From assembly GCA_032433765.1 (NCBI GenBank), contig JAVIAB010000092.1:68510660-68574659 (forward strand): a stretch of 64,000 nt of DNA, read 5' to 3'. Origin of the DNA: Megaustenia siamemsis. Its lineage: Eukaryota; Mollusca; Gastropoda; Stylommatophora; Ariophantidae. The translations under genes were made by a program, and so were the position numbers. Shown one piece after another: positions 23,610 through 34,467 of the stretch. The number at the start of each line of letters is the position of its first letter. The stretch's first letter is position 1. Under the pieces are notes generated by a model. The model saw nothing but the letters and a program-made list of their open reading frames with translations. It made no database searches and was not told where the DNA came from.

Positions 23610-26600
23610 AGTAGTATACAAGGGTGTATTTGAATAGTATTTGGCCCGTAAATTAACAAAGATATATAGGGCGGCGCGCATAAAGCGTGCGGCGCAGGGG
23701 GAATTAACCAGGACGGCTCGTGTCCGGATGCTGACCTCTAGTCTCAGTGACCCCGGAAGTGACCTGTTTATGTCTGGTATGTGCTGACTTTGGAGCGCTT
23801 GGTGTACTTGAGCGATAGTGATAGGTTAGTAGATTATACAACATCAATGAAAAACGATCAATATAAGACAGAAGACAAAGATATATTTTATTCTTTTATT
23901 ATCTCAATAGGTGTATAACATACATTGATATTATATAACATTACAAAAATATTCAGTACAGTGAGTCAATATATAGTACATGGATAACATTTATTAATAG
24001 CTATGTAGTTGGGTGTCTGCTTAGCTCTATGTCATAAATGAATCAGAAGGGGTGAAACTGTTAGAGATTGTTGGGTAGTCTTAAGTGGTAGTGTAAAGAG
24101 TTAAATATCTAGAGGCGTAGTCGAGACGTTATCATCAGCGACCTTTCTTTTTATATAGAAATAGGAAAGAGCATTTCTTGTTTGACTGTAGGAAAATATG
24201 GAATTATTTAAGACTTTGAAACCTACATTTTTCCCACCCTTGGCCTTTTGCGTGGCGAGAACCTCTAAAAACATATCTTTATCTAGTTTGTTGTGTTGCT
24301 TGCTTAGCCCTTTACAACTGATTTTATCGTAATCCCCACTACAATGGTACGTCTTACTACATAAGCTAACAAGAGCTGTCCCTTCGTACTCTAGTTTAAA
24401 AAGCCCGGGCGTTCGTTTGGTGTACGCTTTAACACCCTTACAGTTTATACAGTCTGTCTTGCTAATATGCTCATCGCAAAACTCGGCAGGAAACCAGTCT
24501 TTATATACACTATTAAACTCAGCCCGCAGACCTGACTTAACTATGTCCTCTAGCTTAGGTGCGCTTAAGGCTAAGTATAAACTATCAGTATCTGTTTCAC
24601 ATAACTGAAAGTTGGACCTATCTACAAACTTATCTAAGAACTCGAAATAAAAATCTAACATACGAAGTTTTGCATATTGATAGACGAAGAAACCAATTTG
24701 TAGGGGCAAGTCCCAAACAGTTTTCTTTTTCTCCATCTCAATTTCAAAAAGATCCTCCCCTATTTCAGTCATCTTTTTAAACCGGGAACTATTTATCATT
24801 TTCGATATCTCATCTCCTTGAACATACGAGACAGCGTTATGATTGGCCTTATTGGTTAGAGTCTTCCCATAGGCTGAGTTTCCTAAGAGCTTCATCGTAT
24901 CACTTACTATAGATTGATTTTCGTCTAGATCACCAGCCCGCCTAGCGTCAGAAACCATTTCTCCAAACTTTTTAAAACAACTAGACGGTTGATATTCTAT
25001 CACTTGATACATTTTTGTTACCTCTAGCCCATGATCTAAATACCATTTTAACAGTGGTGTTGCCAACAAAAATTTTTCCCCGACATAACTACCGATTAGG
25101 GTGCGACGAGGGGTTGACAACAAGTTATGTTTGAGGGCATATTCACCCATAAATGGTCCAATATCATCACGCGTGACGTCAATATTTTTGAAAATTGGAG
25201 TCATCTCACTGAAATGTTCCTTCAGGCGGTCGGGAACGTGTAGATCACATTCCACTAATCCAAAACATGTCCCATCTGAAATAGAAGCCAGAATCTGTTT
25301 ATCACTGAGAGGGAGCCCTTCTTTAGAGTAAGAGGGTCTAGCTCGAGGGATGGCTTTAGAAAGGAAAGCCCTAAGGCTTGGGTCAGACTTTTTCAGAGCC
25401 TGCCACTCACATTCCCACATAACTTCTACTGGGACTTTTACATCCTCGGTTAGGTAGGTGTGTATCTCACATGTTTTTTCAAACAGCTCGAACAAGGGCT
25501 TATTATTAACAGGGTTTCTATCTTTATCTTTGGTGAGGGGACAGTCTTTGTGACCATGGTACAGACAACCATGAAAATTATAGACTATTCTATTGGATTT
25601 ATCCCACCCATCCACGGGGATGTTTCTATCACCTAACCGAAACTCCCTCCCATTAAACTGAGTTTTCAACTCCACCCCTTTTTGGTGAGCAACCCACGTT
25701 AGCCACTCTCTACTTTGTTGGACATAATAGTTATCTTTTTCGACCCTAAACCCGGTCTCCATTCTTCTAATAATTGGGTAATCTGTTGGCATTGGGTTCA
25801 TCAGAGCCCAAAGATACAACGCGTTGGCATCGTAACCTTGGATGGATTTTACTACCTTTCCGCCCCTAATAAACGTTTTGCCTACCTCGTGATACCTATG
25901 GAAAATTATAGAGGGACCCCCAACGATATTATCTCTAATCATTTTGTGTAAACTCGCCTGTTTGCTCGAACATAAACTAAACATTACACCCCTATCAACG
26001 GTCTTAAAAAGATACTTTAAACAAACACCCGGAACCGAAATGGCGTCTTTAAAACAGTCCACACCCCGCTCCCCATAAAAGCGAACCTGCTGCTCCAAGG
26101 CGTCTAAAAAAGGGACTACATCTTTATTATTATACCACACCAAAAAGTCCCTAAGTGTGGTCATGTTATTGGTCTTCCAGACCTTTTTGCACAGAGCGTA
26201 CTCCTCCTTGGAAATGTTGGAATTTTTTAACGACGAATAAAACGTTTCGTGTGGGGGTAGTTCTGTCTCGTTCAACTTTTGAGGGTCGTCTATATATTCA
26301 TAACAAAAGTAACCCTTTGTCTCACTAATCTTATAAGCTGCCAGATATTTACTATAGCTAAACCCTGGCGCTAGATAATTTATGATATCTAAGAATTTTA
26401 GATTCTGTGTTGCAATACACATAAAGTTATTGTTTCTTTTAACTATAAACTTGAACGGTTTTGCTACTTTGTAGTCTCCTTCCATTTGATCTTCCTCTTC
26501 CGCGTTAACCTCGGTTTCTTCTTCTTCGTCTTCCATACTATCTTCTTCTTCGCCCACTTGGGCAGCCACATCCATGAAGTGCTTTATTAAATAAGGTTTA

Positions 26601-28328
26601 ATGACGTTAATGTCATATTTCCCCGAGTTAAACCCTATAACTGGAAGCTCTTTTAAATACTCATCAAACTTAGCTATTAGCTTGTCTTTATTCAGATCAT
26701 GGAGTTGAGTAAAAATACTTTCAAACCGAGCTCGCAACAACGAGTATGCCTTAGCAGCGATACCAGTGAGGTAATCAACCATCTGACTAACTAAAACCTG
26801 GGGGTCACCCTTGGTTATGAAGCATATTGGTGCCTCCCACCCAGGGACATTTGACGCTATAGAACATGAGAGGGGGACGTGTTTCGCTACAAAGGTAGTC
26901 GACTGAGTCTCTTGTGGAACATACCTACTATCAAAATAACATTCATAGTCGAAGGTCGCCCTGAACGGGTAAATAAAACACTCTGGAGTACTTATCCCTT
27001 CAGCGCTGATCGCGTCCCATACACTTTCAGGTGAAGAATAAACACCACCTTTATATGTCTCTACAGCCATATCCCCATTGCAAGTTTTTTCATGCCTATC
27101 CATACGCCAAAACTTTTTCCACAGTTTCCCACATTTTCCACAAGAAAAGCTTTTACTAGCCCTAGAAAGATCGTTTATATAAAAGAAGTGGTTTTTGTAA
27201 AGTAAAAGACGGAGAGTTTCACTATAACTACTGCCGCTTCTCAGGACAATACACAAGGCTTGCTCAGAATCAAACTCAAAAATATCTATGTTTATTGAAA
27301 AACAAGTTTCTAAGAGAGGCATTTCGGCAAGAGTTACACCGTGAAAGCTACTTAACAATAGAGAGGGGTTAAACTGTTTGAAAAGTATTCTCGAAGCCTT
27401 CCTAACATCAGTATTTGAAGTTCCTCGATGGACAGCTAGACAACGGAAGAAGCAGAGATTATCATTGTAGATTTTAGAATTGGAGTCATTTTGAAGGGTA
27501 TTAATACCGTGGTTCGATGCAATGTAGGGTGGGATATCTAACAGACACCCTATAGGATAATCTTGGAGTTTATAAATATAAACACTCGTACTGACTAATG
27601 ATTCTAAGGTATATTTGGTTGTCTCCCTGTTTTTATTTGCATACCCTAATATATCACTTTCATTTAATCTATCAACAAATGTTTCAAAGTCATTTTTGTT
27701 GTTAACTAACAAGGGTTTGTCTAACCCTGTCGCGTTATTCGAGCTGGCGTGAAAGTAACGCAGCCCCTGTGTCTCCCTATGTCTTAAAACTAGATGATGA
27801 CTATAATTCACCTTGAAACGCTTTTTCTGGGCTAGAAAAATTGGGTTTACAAGGGTCTTCCAATCTATAGGAGTATCAGGTTGATGAAATATAGTGTATG
27901 TGTCCATGTATTTGTTCCGACGTTCATGTGTTCTAATAGCTAACCAGTTGTTCTTATATATCTTCTTAATATCTCGGGGTAACTTATTTAAAGAGTCTAT
28001 TTCATTAATAAGTCTTGGTCTCTTTGAGAGCTCTTGAGTCGAACTCTTTACTGTCCGCTTGCGTGAGGTTGTCGATACAAGTGGGTCTGGTAGTGTTGAT
28101 GAGGGTGTTGAGGTGGTCACAGCTATGTCATGGCTAACAAGATGCACTTGTAGGTTGCGTGCCCCAGTAAAGCTTTGTTGGCAGATATGGCAGATATGTG
28201 GGGTAACACTGGTCTCTTTTGAAGGTACGTGACCTGTTGACACAGGAGTCGGTGATACAGGAACTGCTGATACAAGAGATACAGGATGCTCTGTCTTGAT
28301 ATGTTTGGCAAGGCTGTCTACTCTTGTA
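23610..28328. repeat. Left arm of palindromic element
   Basis: The reverse complement matches 30,034-34,759. I find six substitutions and one 7-bp difference (a missing gcggcgc-type unit in the GC-rich patch near 23,670-23,700), so the arms are about 99.8 percent alike. The outer 490 bp are non-coding and include the GC-rich stretch gggcggcgcgcataaagcgt. Confidence 0.95.
23895..23900 (-). terminator. Poly(A) signal of the intact polymerase gene
   Basis: AATAAA on the minus strand about 200 bp past the stop codon of the polymerase. The mirrored signal is at 34,462-34,467. Confidence 0.6.
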
Positions 28329-28447
28329 TATACTCGTTCACAAACATCACATTTGTATTCCTGATGCCCATGTACACTAGCAACATGTCGTTTTAGGTCC
28401 CGGCTCCGGGTGAACGTTTTGGAACAGATATGACAAGTGTTAGACAT
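24101..28447 (-). CDS. Protein-primed-type family B DNA polymerase with N-terminal zinc fingers (Polinton type)
   Basis: Intact 1,448-residue frame. I choose the ATG at 28,447-28,445 because a splice-acceptor-like ttcttttctacag ends directly before it; the open frame itself continues further upstream. Residues 5-26, 33-54 and 86-106 are C2H2 fingers, and a CxxC...HxxxxC finger lies at 436-456. The exonuclease has FDYE (D500/E502, ExoI), FNSGKYD (N607...D612, ExoII) and YNNKD (772-776, ExoIII). The polymerase has GYDANALYL (D873, motif A), KLLGNSAYGKT (1186-1196, motif B) and DTDS (1286-1289, motif C). A conserved FHGCLYHGH segment (958-966) lies in the protein-primed subfamily insert region. 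An acidic stretch is at 633-656. Residues 330-340 (NLCFFRCLAVH) and H420 loosely recall an OTU-type Cys/His layout, which is weak. The family replicates linear element DNA from a terminal protein. All catalytic residues looked for are present. Confidence 0.93.
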   Translation of the reverse strand: MSNTCHICSKTFTRSRDLKRHVASVHGHQEYKCDVCERVYTRVDSLAKHIKTEHPVSLVSAVPVSPTPVSTGHVPSKETSVTPHICHICQQSFTGARNLQVHLVSHDIAVTTSTPSSTLPDPLVSTTSRKRTVKSSTQELSKRPRLINEIDSLNKLPRDIKKIYKNNWLAIRTHERRNKYMDTYTIFHQPDTPIDWKTLVNPIFLAQKKRFKVNYSHHLVLRHRETQGLRYFHASSNNATGLDKPLLVNNKNDFETFVDRLNESDILGYANKNRETTKYTLESLVSTSVYIYKLQDYPIGCLLDIPPYIASNHGINTLQNDSNSKIYNDNLCFFRCLAVHRGTSNTDVRKASRILFKQFNPSLLLSSFHGVTLAEMPLLETCFSINIDIFEFDSEQALCIVLRSGSSYSETLRLLLYKNHFFYINDLSRASKSFSCGKCGKLWKKFWRMDRHEKTCNGDMAVETYKGGVYSSPESVWDAISAEGISTPECFIYPFRATFDYECYFDSRYVPQETQSTTFVAKHVPLSCSIASNVPGWEAPICFITKGDPQVLVSQMVDYLTGIAAKAYSLLRARFESIFTQLHDLNKDKLIAKFDEYLKELPVIGFNSGKYDINVIKPYLIKHFMDVAAQVGEEEDSMEDEEEETEVNAEEEDQMEGDYKVAKPFKFIVKRNNNFMCIATQNLKFLDIINYLAPGFSYSKYLAAYKISETKGYFCYEYIDDPQKLNETELPPHETFYSSLKNSNISKEEYALCKKVWKTNNMTTLRDFLVWYNNKDVVPFLDALEQQVRFYGERGVDCFKDAISVPGVCLKYLFKTVDRGVMFSLCSSKQASLHKMIRDNIVGGPSIIFHRYHEVGKTFIRGGKVVKSIQGYDANALYLWALMNPMPTDYPIIRRMETGFRVEKDNYYVQQSREWLTWVAHQKGVELKTQFNGREFRLGDRNIPVDGWDKSNRIVYNFHGCLYHGHKDCPLTKDKDRNPVNNKPLFELFEKTCEIHTYLTEDVKVPVEVMWECEWQALKKSDPSLRAFLSKAIPRARPSYSKEGLPLSDKQILASISDGTCFGLVECDLHVPDRLKEHFSEMTPIFKNIDVTRDDIGPFMGEYALKHNLLSTPRRTLIGSYVGEKFLLATPLLKWYLDHGLEVTKMYQVIEYQPSSCFKKFGEMVSDARRAGDLDENQSIVSDTMKLLGNSAYGKTLTNKANHNAVSYVQGDEISKMINSSRFKKMTEIGEDLFEIEMEKKKTVWDLPLQIGFFVYQYAKLRMLDFYFEFLDKFVDRSNFQLCETDTDSLYLALSAPKLEDIVKSGLRAEFNSVYKDWFPAEFCDEHISKTDCINCKGVKAYTKRTPGLFKLEYEGTALVSLCSKTYHCSGDYDKISCKGLSKQHNKLDKDMFLEVLATQKAKGGKNVGFKVLNNSIFSYSQTRNALSYFYIKRKVADDNVSTTPLDI

Positions 28448-28691
28448 CTGTAGAAAAGAAATTGAAACATTACAACTAAAGAGTAAAGAACAGTAAACAT
28501 TACAAGAAAAGTAAACAACAAGATACACAAACTATCGAAATTAGGTTACAAAAGTAACACGTGGATGCTAAAAAACCAACTTATCGAAAATAGGTTACTA
28601 AAATAACACGTGGATACTAAACAACCATCTTATCGAAAACAGGTTACTAAAGTAACATACTATAATGTTAAAGAACTAAGATAACACTTAC
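28448..28691 (-). other. Probable 5' leader intron of the polymerase gene
   Basis: On the minus strand, AAAAG followed by GTAAGTGTT gives a consensus donor at 28,691. A pyrimidine-rich tttcttttctacag ends at 28,448, one base before the ATG. The intron would be 244 bp with the whole CDS in exon 2. It contains imperfect repeats of cttatcgaaa(a/c)taggttac. Predicted from signals only. Confidence 0.6.
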
Positions 28692-28769
28692 CTTTTATGT
28701 GTTTGAAGGTACGAGACACATCCGTCGGCAACAACTGTAAGCGAAAGTCTGATTAGAAGCTTCACAGTC

Positions 28770-28787
28770 GCGTTATATATACGCCAG
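28770..28787 (-). promoter_or_regulatory. TATA promoter of the polymerase gene
   Basis: On the minus strand GTATATATAACGCG lies about 80 bp upstream of the predicted donor site, leaving room for a transcription start about 30 bp downstream (near 28,750) and a leader exon of about 60 bp ending at 28,692. It is in the loop of the palindrome, so only the intact gene has it. Confidence 0.65.
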
Positions 28788-28789
28788 AA

Positions 28790-28925
28790 ACACCGGAAGT
28801 GTTACTAAAAATAGAACTGACCGCTGATGCAATACCGGAAGTGTTACTAAAAATAGCGTTTGACGGCTGACGCGATGCCCGTGAAGTTTCTAAAAATAGA
28901 TTTTGACCTATGATGCAATACCAGG
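28790..28925. repeat. Three imperfect direct repeats upstream of the promoter
   Basis: ccggaagtgttactaaaaat occurs at about 28,793 and 28,837, and a third form, ccgtgaagtttctaaaaata, near 28,880. Each is followed by gctgatgcaata-like sequence at about 44-50 bp spacing. Directly behind a promoter, such repeats could bind a regulator, but that is inference. Confidence 0.6.
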
Positions 28926-28944
28926 CAACTTTATAAGAGTTTTC

Positions 28945-29885
28945 CCCTTGACTCTTTTTGAGGGCTACGCCCATGAAACTGTTAGAAATAGTAAATTTAA
29001 CCTAGTGGCATACCCCAGCTGTTATATTAGACATCCCCATAGCAAAAATTTACTTAAAACTCACTTTTATGGTGGTTACCCCCTGACCCATTTTTGGCAG
29101 TTACGCCCATGAAACTGTTAAAAATAGTAAATTTAACATATAGACATACCCCAAACTTTATATTAAGCATCCCCGTATCAAGAATTTACATAAAAATCAC
29201 TTTTGAAATTACTACCCCTGTACCCATTTTTGGCGGTTACGCCCATGAAACTGTTAAAAATAGTCAATTTAACATCTAGACATACCCCAAACTTTATATT
29301 AAGCATCCCCGTATCAAGAATTTACATAAAAATCACTTTTGAAATTACTACCCCTGTACCCATTTTTGGCGGTTACGCCCATGAAACTGTTAAAAATTGT
29401 CAATTTAACATCTAGACATACCCCAAACTTCATTTTAGTCATCCCCGTATCAAGAAGTTACATAAAAACACCTTTTGAAATTACTACCCCTGTACCCATT
29501 TTTGGCGGTTACGCCCATGAAACTGTTAAAAATAGTAAATTTAACATATAGACAAACCCCAAACTTTATATTAAGCATCCCCGTATCAAGAATTTACATA
29601 AAAATCACTTTTGAAATTACTACCCCTGTACCCATTTTTGGCGGTTACGCCCATGAAACTGTTAAAAATTGTCAATTTAACATCTAGACATACTCCAAAC
29701 TTCATTTTTGTCATCCCCATATCAAGAATTTACATAAAAACAACTTTTGAAATTACTACCCCTGTACCCATTTTTGGCGGTTACGCCCATGAAATCGATA
29801 AAAAAAATTGAAGTTTAACCTATTGGCATACATCAAACATAATATGTGACACGCCCATGTATCAAATTTGCCTAAAAAATCAACC
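28945..29885. repeat. 136-bp tandem array in the palindrome loop
   Basis: About seven units, each with tacgcccatgaaactgttaa (near 28,966, 29,101, 29,237, 29,373, 29,509, 29,645 and 29,781) and then cataccccaaactttatatt, catccccgtatcaag and cctgtacccatttttggcgg. The first and last units are most diverged. Short plus-strand frames repeat because the unit lacks stops, but I do not regard them as genes. Confidence 0.95.
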
Positions 29886-30033
29886 AAAAATTAGTAGTAT
29901 ACAATGTCAATTAGGATTAGACTCTCATATAAGGAAAAACGGCACCAAAAAATGTGCCTCGATCTGCGGGTAGACTATTTATATAAGGATTTATGTGCCG
30001 TCAGAGGCACTTTTGGGGTCCCTAATTGTCCGC

Positions 30034-33000
30034 TACAAGAGTAGACAGCCTTGCCAAACATATCAAGACAGAGCATCCTGTATCTCTTGTATCAGCAGTT
30101 CCTGTATCACCGACTCCTGTGTCAACAGGTCACGTACCTTCAAAAGAGACCAGTGTTACCCCACATATCTGCCATATCTGCCAACAAAGCTTTACTGGGG
30201 CACGCAACCTACAAGTGCATCTTGTTAGCCATGACATAGCTGTGACCACCTCAACACCCTCATCAACACTACCAGACCCACTTGTATCGACAACCTCACG
30301 CAAGCGGACAGTAAAGAGTTCGACTCAAGAGCTCTCAAAGAGACCAAGACTTATTAATGAAATAGACTCTTTAAATAAGTTACCCCGAGATATTAAGAAG
30401 ATATATAAGAACAACTGGTTAGCTATTAGAACACATGAACGTCGGAACAAATACATGGACACATACACTATATTTCATCAACCTGATACTCCTATAGATT
30501 GGAAGACCCTTGTAAACCCAATTTTTCTAGCCCAGAAAAAGCGTTTCAAGGTGAATTATAGTCATCATCTAGTTTTAAGACATAGGGAGACACAGGGGCT
30601 GCGTTACTTTCACGCCAGCTCGAATAACGCGACAGGGTTAGACAAACCCTTGTTAGTTAACAACAAAAATGACTTTGAAACATTTGTTGATAGATTAAAT
30701 GAAAGTGATATATTAGGGTATGCAAATAAAAACAGGGAGACAACCAAATATACCTTAGAATCATTAGTCAGTACGAGTGTTTATATTTATAAACTCCAAG
30801 ATTATCCTATAGGGTGTCTGTTAGATATCCCACCCTACATTGCATCGAACCACGGTATTAATACCCTTCAAAATGACTCCAATTCTAAAATCTACAATGA
30901 TAATCTCTGCTTCTTCCGTTGTCTAGCTGTCCATCGAGGAACTTCAAATACTGATGTTAGGAAGGCTTCGAGAATACTTTTCAAACAGTTTAACCCCTCT
31001 CTATTGTTAAGTAGCTTTCACGGTGTAACTCTTGCCGAAATGCCTCTCTTAGAAACTTGTTTTTCAATAAACATAGATATTTTTGAGTTTGATTCTGAGC
31101 AAGCCTTGTGTATTGTCCTGAGAAGCGGCAGTAGTTATAGTGAAACTCTCCGTCTTTTACTTTACAAAAACCACTTCTTTTATATAAACGATCTTTCTAG
31201 GGCTAGTAAAAGCTTTTCTTGTGGAAAATGTGGGAAACTGTGGAAAAAGTTTTGGCGTATGGATAGGCATGAAAAAACTTGCAATGGGGATATGGCTGTA
31301 GAGACATATAAAGGTGGTGTTTATTCTTCACCTGAAAGTGTATGGGACGCGATCAGCGCTGAAGGGATAAGTACTCCAGAGTGTTTTATTTACCCGTTCA
31401 GGGCGACCTTCGACTATGAATGTTATTTTGATAGTAGGAATGTTCCACAAGAGACTCAGTCGACTACCTTTGTAGCTAAACACGTCCCCCTCTCATGTTC
31501 TATAGCGTCAAATGTCCCTGGGTGGGAGGCACCAATATGCTTCATAACCAAGGGTGACCCCCAGGTTTTAGTTAGTCAGATGGTTGATTACCTCACTGGT
31601 ATCGCTGCTAAGGCATACTCGTTGTTGCGAGCTCGGTTTGAAAGTATTTTTACTCAACTCCATGATCTGAATAAAGACAAGCTAATAGCTAAGTTTGATG
31701 AGTATTTAAAAGAGCTTCCAGTTATAGGGTTTAACTCGGGGAAATATGACATTAACGTCATTAAACCTTATTTAATAAAGCACTTCATGGATGTGGCTGC
31801 CCAAGTGGGCGAAGAAGAAGATAGTATGGAAGACGAAGAAGAAGAAACCGAGGTTAACGCGGAAGAGGAAGATCAAATGGAAGGAGACTACAAAGTAGCA
31901 AAACCGTTCAAGTTTATAGTTAAAAGAAACAATAACTTTATGTGTATTGCAACACAGAATCTAAAATTCTTAGATATCATAAATTATCTAGCGCCAGGGT
32001 TTAGCTATAGTAAATATCTGGCAGCTTATAAGATTAGTGAGACAAAGGGTTACTTTTGTTATGAATATATAGACGACCCTCAAAAGTTGAACGAGACAGA
32101 ACTACCCCCACACGAAACGTTTTATTCGTCGTTAAAAAATTCCAACATTTCCAAGGAGGAGTACGCTCTGTGCAAAAAGGTCTGAAAGACCAATAACATG
32201 ACCACACTTAGGGACTTTTTGGTGTGGTATAATAATAAAGATGTAGTCCCTTTTTTAGACGCCTTGGAGCAGCAGGTTCGCTTTTATGGGGAGCGGGGTG
32301 TGGACTGTTTTAAAGACGCCATTTCGGTTCCGGGTGTTTGTTTAAAGTATCTTTTTAAGACCGTTGATAGGGGTGTAATGTTTAGTTTATGTTCGAGCAA
32401 ACAGGCGAGTTTACACAAAATGATTAGAGATAATATCGTTGGGGGTCCCTCTATAATTTTCCATAGGTATCACGAGGTAGGCAAAACGTTTATTAGGGGC
32501 GGAAAGGTAGTAAAATCCATCCAAGGTTACGATGCCAACGCGTTGTATCTTTGGGCTCTGATGAACCCAATGCCAACAGATTACCCAATTATTAGAAGAA
32601 TGGAGACCGGGTTTAGGGTCGAAAAAGATAACTATTATGTCCAACAAAGTAGAGAGTGGCTAACGTGGGTTGCTCACCAAAAAGGGGTGGAGTTGAAAAC
32701 TCAGTTTAATGGGAGGGAGTTTCGGTTAGGTGATAGAAACATCCCCGTGGATGGGTGGGATAAATCCAATAGAATAGTCTATAATTTTCATGGTTGTCTG
32801 TACCATGGTCACAAAGACTGTCCCCTCACCAAAGATAAAGATAGAAACCCTGTTAATAATAAGCCCTTGTTCGAGCTGTTTGAAAAAACATGTGAGATAC
32901 ACACCTACCTAACCGAGGATGTAAAAGTCCCAGTAGAAGTTATGTGGGAATGTGAGTGGCAGGCTCTGAAAAAGTCTGACCCAAGCCTTAGGGCTTTCCT

Positions 33001-34261
33001 TTCTAAAGCCATCCCTCGAGCTAGACCCTCTTACTCTAAAGAAGGGCTCCCTCTCAGTGATAAACAGATTCTGGCTTCTATTTCAGATGGGACATGTTTT
33101 GGATTAGTGGAATGTGATCTACACGTTCCCGACCGCCTGAAGGAACATTTCAGTGAGATGACTCCAATTTTCAAAAATATTGACGTCACGCGTGATGATA
33201 TTGGACCATTTATGGGTGAATATGCCCTCAAACATAACTTGTTGTCAACCCCTCGTCGCACCCTAATCGGTAGTTATGTCGGGGAAAAATTTTTGTTGGC
33301 AACACCACTGTTAAAATGGTATTTAGATCATGGGCTAGAGGTAACAAAAATTTATCAAGTGATAGAATATCAACCGTCTAGTTGTTTTAAAAAGTTTGGA
33401 GAAATGGTTTCTGACGCTAGGCGGGCTGGTGATCTAGACGAAAATCAATCTATAGTAAGTGATACGATGAAGCTCTTAGGAAACTCAGCCTATGGGAAGA
33501 CTCTAACCAATAAGGCCAATCATAACGCTGTCTCGTATGTTCAAGGGGATGAGATATCGAAAATGATAAATAGTTCCCGGTTTAAAAAGATGACTGAAAT
33601 AGGGGAGGATCTTTTTGAAATTGAGATGGAGAAAAAGAAAACTGTTTGGGACTTGCCCCTACAAATTGGTTTCTTCGTCTATCAATATGCAAAACTTCGT
33701 ATGTTAGATTTTTATTTCGAGTTCTTAGATAAGTTTGTAGATAGGTCCAACTTTCAGTTATGTGAAACAGATAATGATAGTTTATACTTAGCCTTAAGCG
33801 CACCTAAGCTAGAGGACATAGTTAAGTCAGGTCTGCGGGCTGAGTTTAATAGTGTATATAAAGACTGGTTTCCTGCCGAGTTTTGCGATGAGCATATTAG
33901 CAAGACAGACTGTATAAACTGTAAGGGTGTTAAAGCGTACACCAAACGAACGCCCGGGCTTTTTAAACTAGAGTACGAAGGGACAGCTCTTGTTAGCTTA
34001 TGTAGTAAGACGTACCATTGTAGTGGGGATTACGATAAAATCAGTTGTAAAGGGCTAAGCAAGCAACACAACAAACTAGATAAAGATATGTTTTTAGAGG
34101 TTCTCGCCACGCAAAAGGCCAAGGGTGGGAAAAATGTAGGTTTCAAAGTCTTAAATAATTCCATATTTTCCTACAGTCAAACAAGAAATGCTCTTTCCTA
34201 TTTCTATATAAAAAGAAAGGTCGCTGATGATAACGTCTCGACTACGCCTCTAGATATTTAA
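30034..34261 (+). pseudogene. Second, broken copy of the Polinton-type polymerase
   Basis: Starts at residue 41 of the intact protein, so finger 1, half of finger 2, the ATG, the intron and the promoter are all missing. Upstream of 30,034 only a non-ATG open stretch is fused. TGG for Trp757 has become TGA (32,183-32,185), separating the exonuclease half from the polymerase half. Further changes are Y509N, M1146I and T1287N; the last turns the motif C string DTDS into DNDS while keeping both aspartates. Everything else agrees with the intact copy. Lacking a start and carrying a stop, it should make no full polymerase. Confidence 0.93.
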
Positions 34262-34461
34262 CTCTTTACACTACCACTTAAGACTACCCAGCAATCTCTA
34301 ACAGTTTCACCCCTTCTGATTCATTTATGACATAGAGCTAAGCAGACACCCAACTACATAGCTATAAATAAATGTTATCCATGTACTATATATTGACTCA
34401 CTGTACTGAATATTTTTGTAATGTTATATAATATCAATGTATGTTATACACCTATTGAGAT

Positions 34462-34467
34462 AATAAA
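34462..34467 (+). terminator. Poly(A) signal beside the broken polymerase copy
   Basis: AATAAA about 200 bp past the stop codon, the mirror of 23,895-23,900. Confidence 0.55.

Noticed and set aside
25101..25951. Plus-strand ORFs inside the polymerase gene (and 32,411-33,945 minus in the mirror)
   Set aside because: Antisense shadows of the polymerase frame; they occur in both arms only because the arms are copies.
28945..29811. Series of 66-70 codon ORFs in the loop
   Set aside because: They repeat every 136 bp and overlap one another; they are translations of the tandem unit.
30026..30033. A new start for the right polymerase copy
   Set aside because: The open stretch begins with TTG in loop sequence and has no ATG, promoter or splice signal; the copy is truncated.
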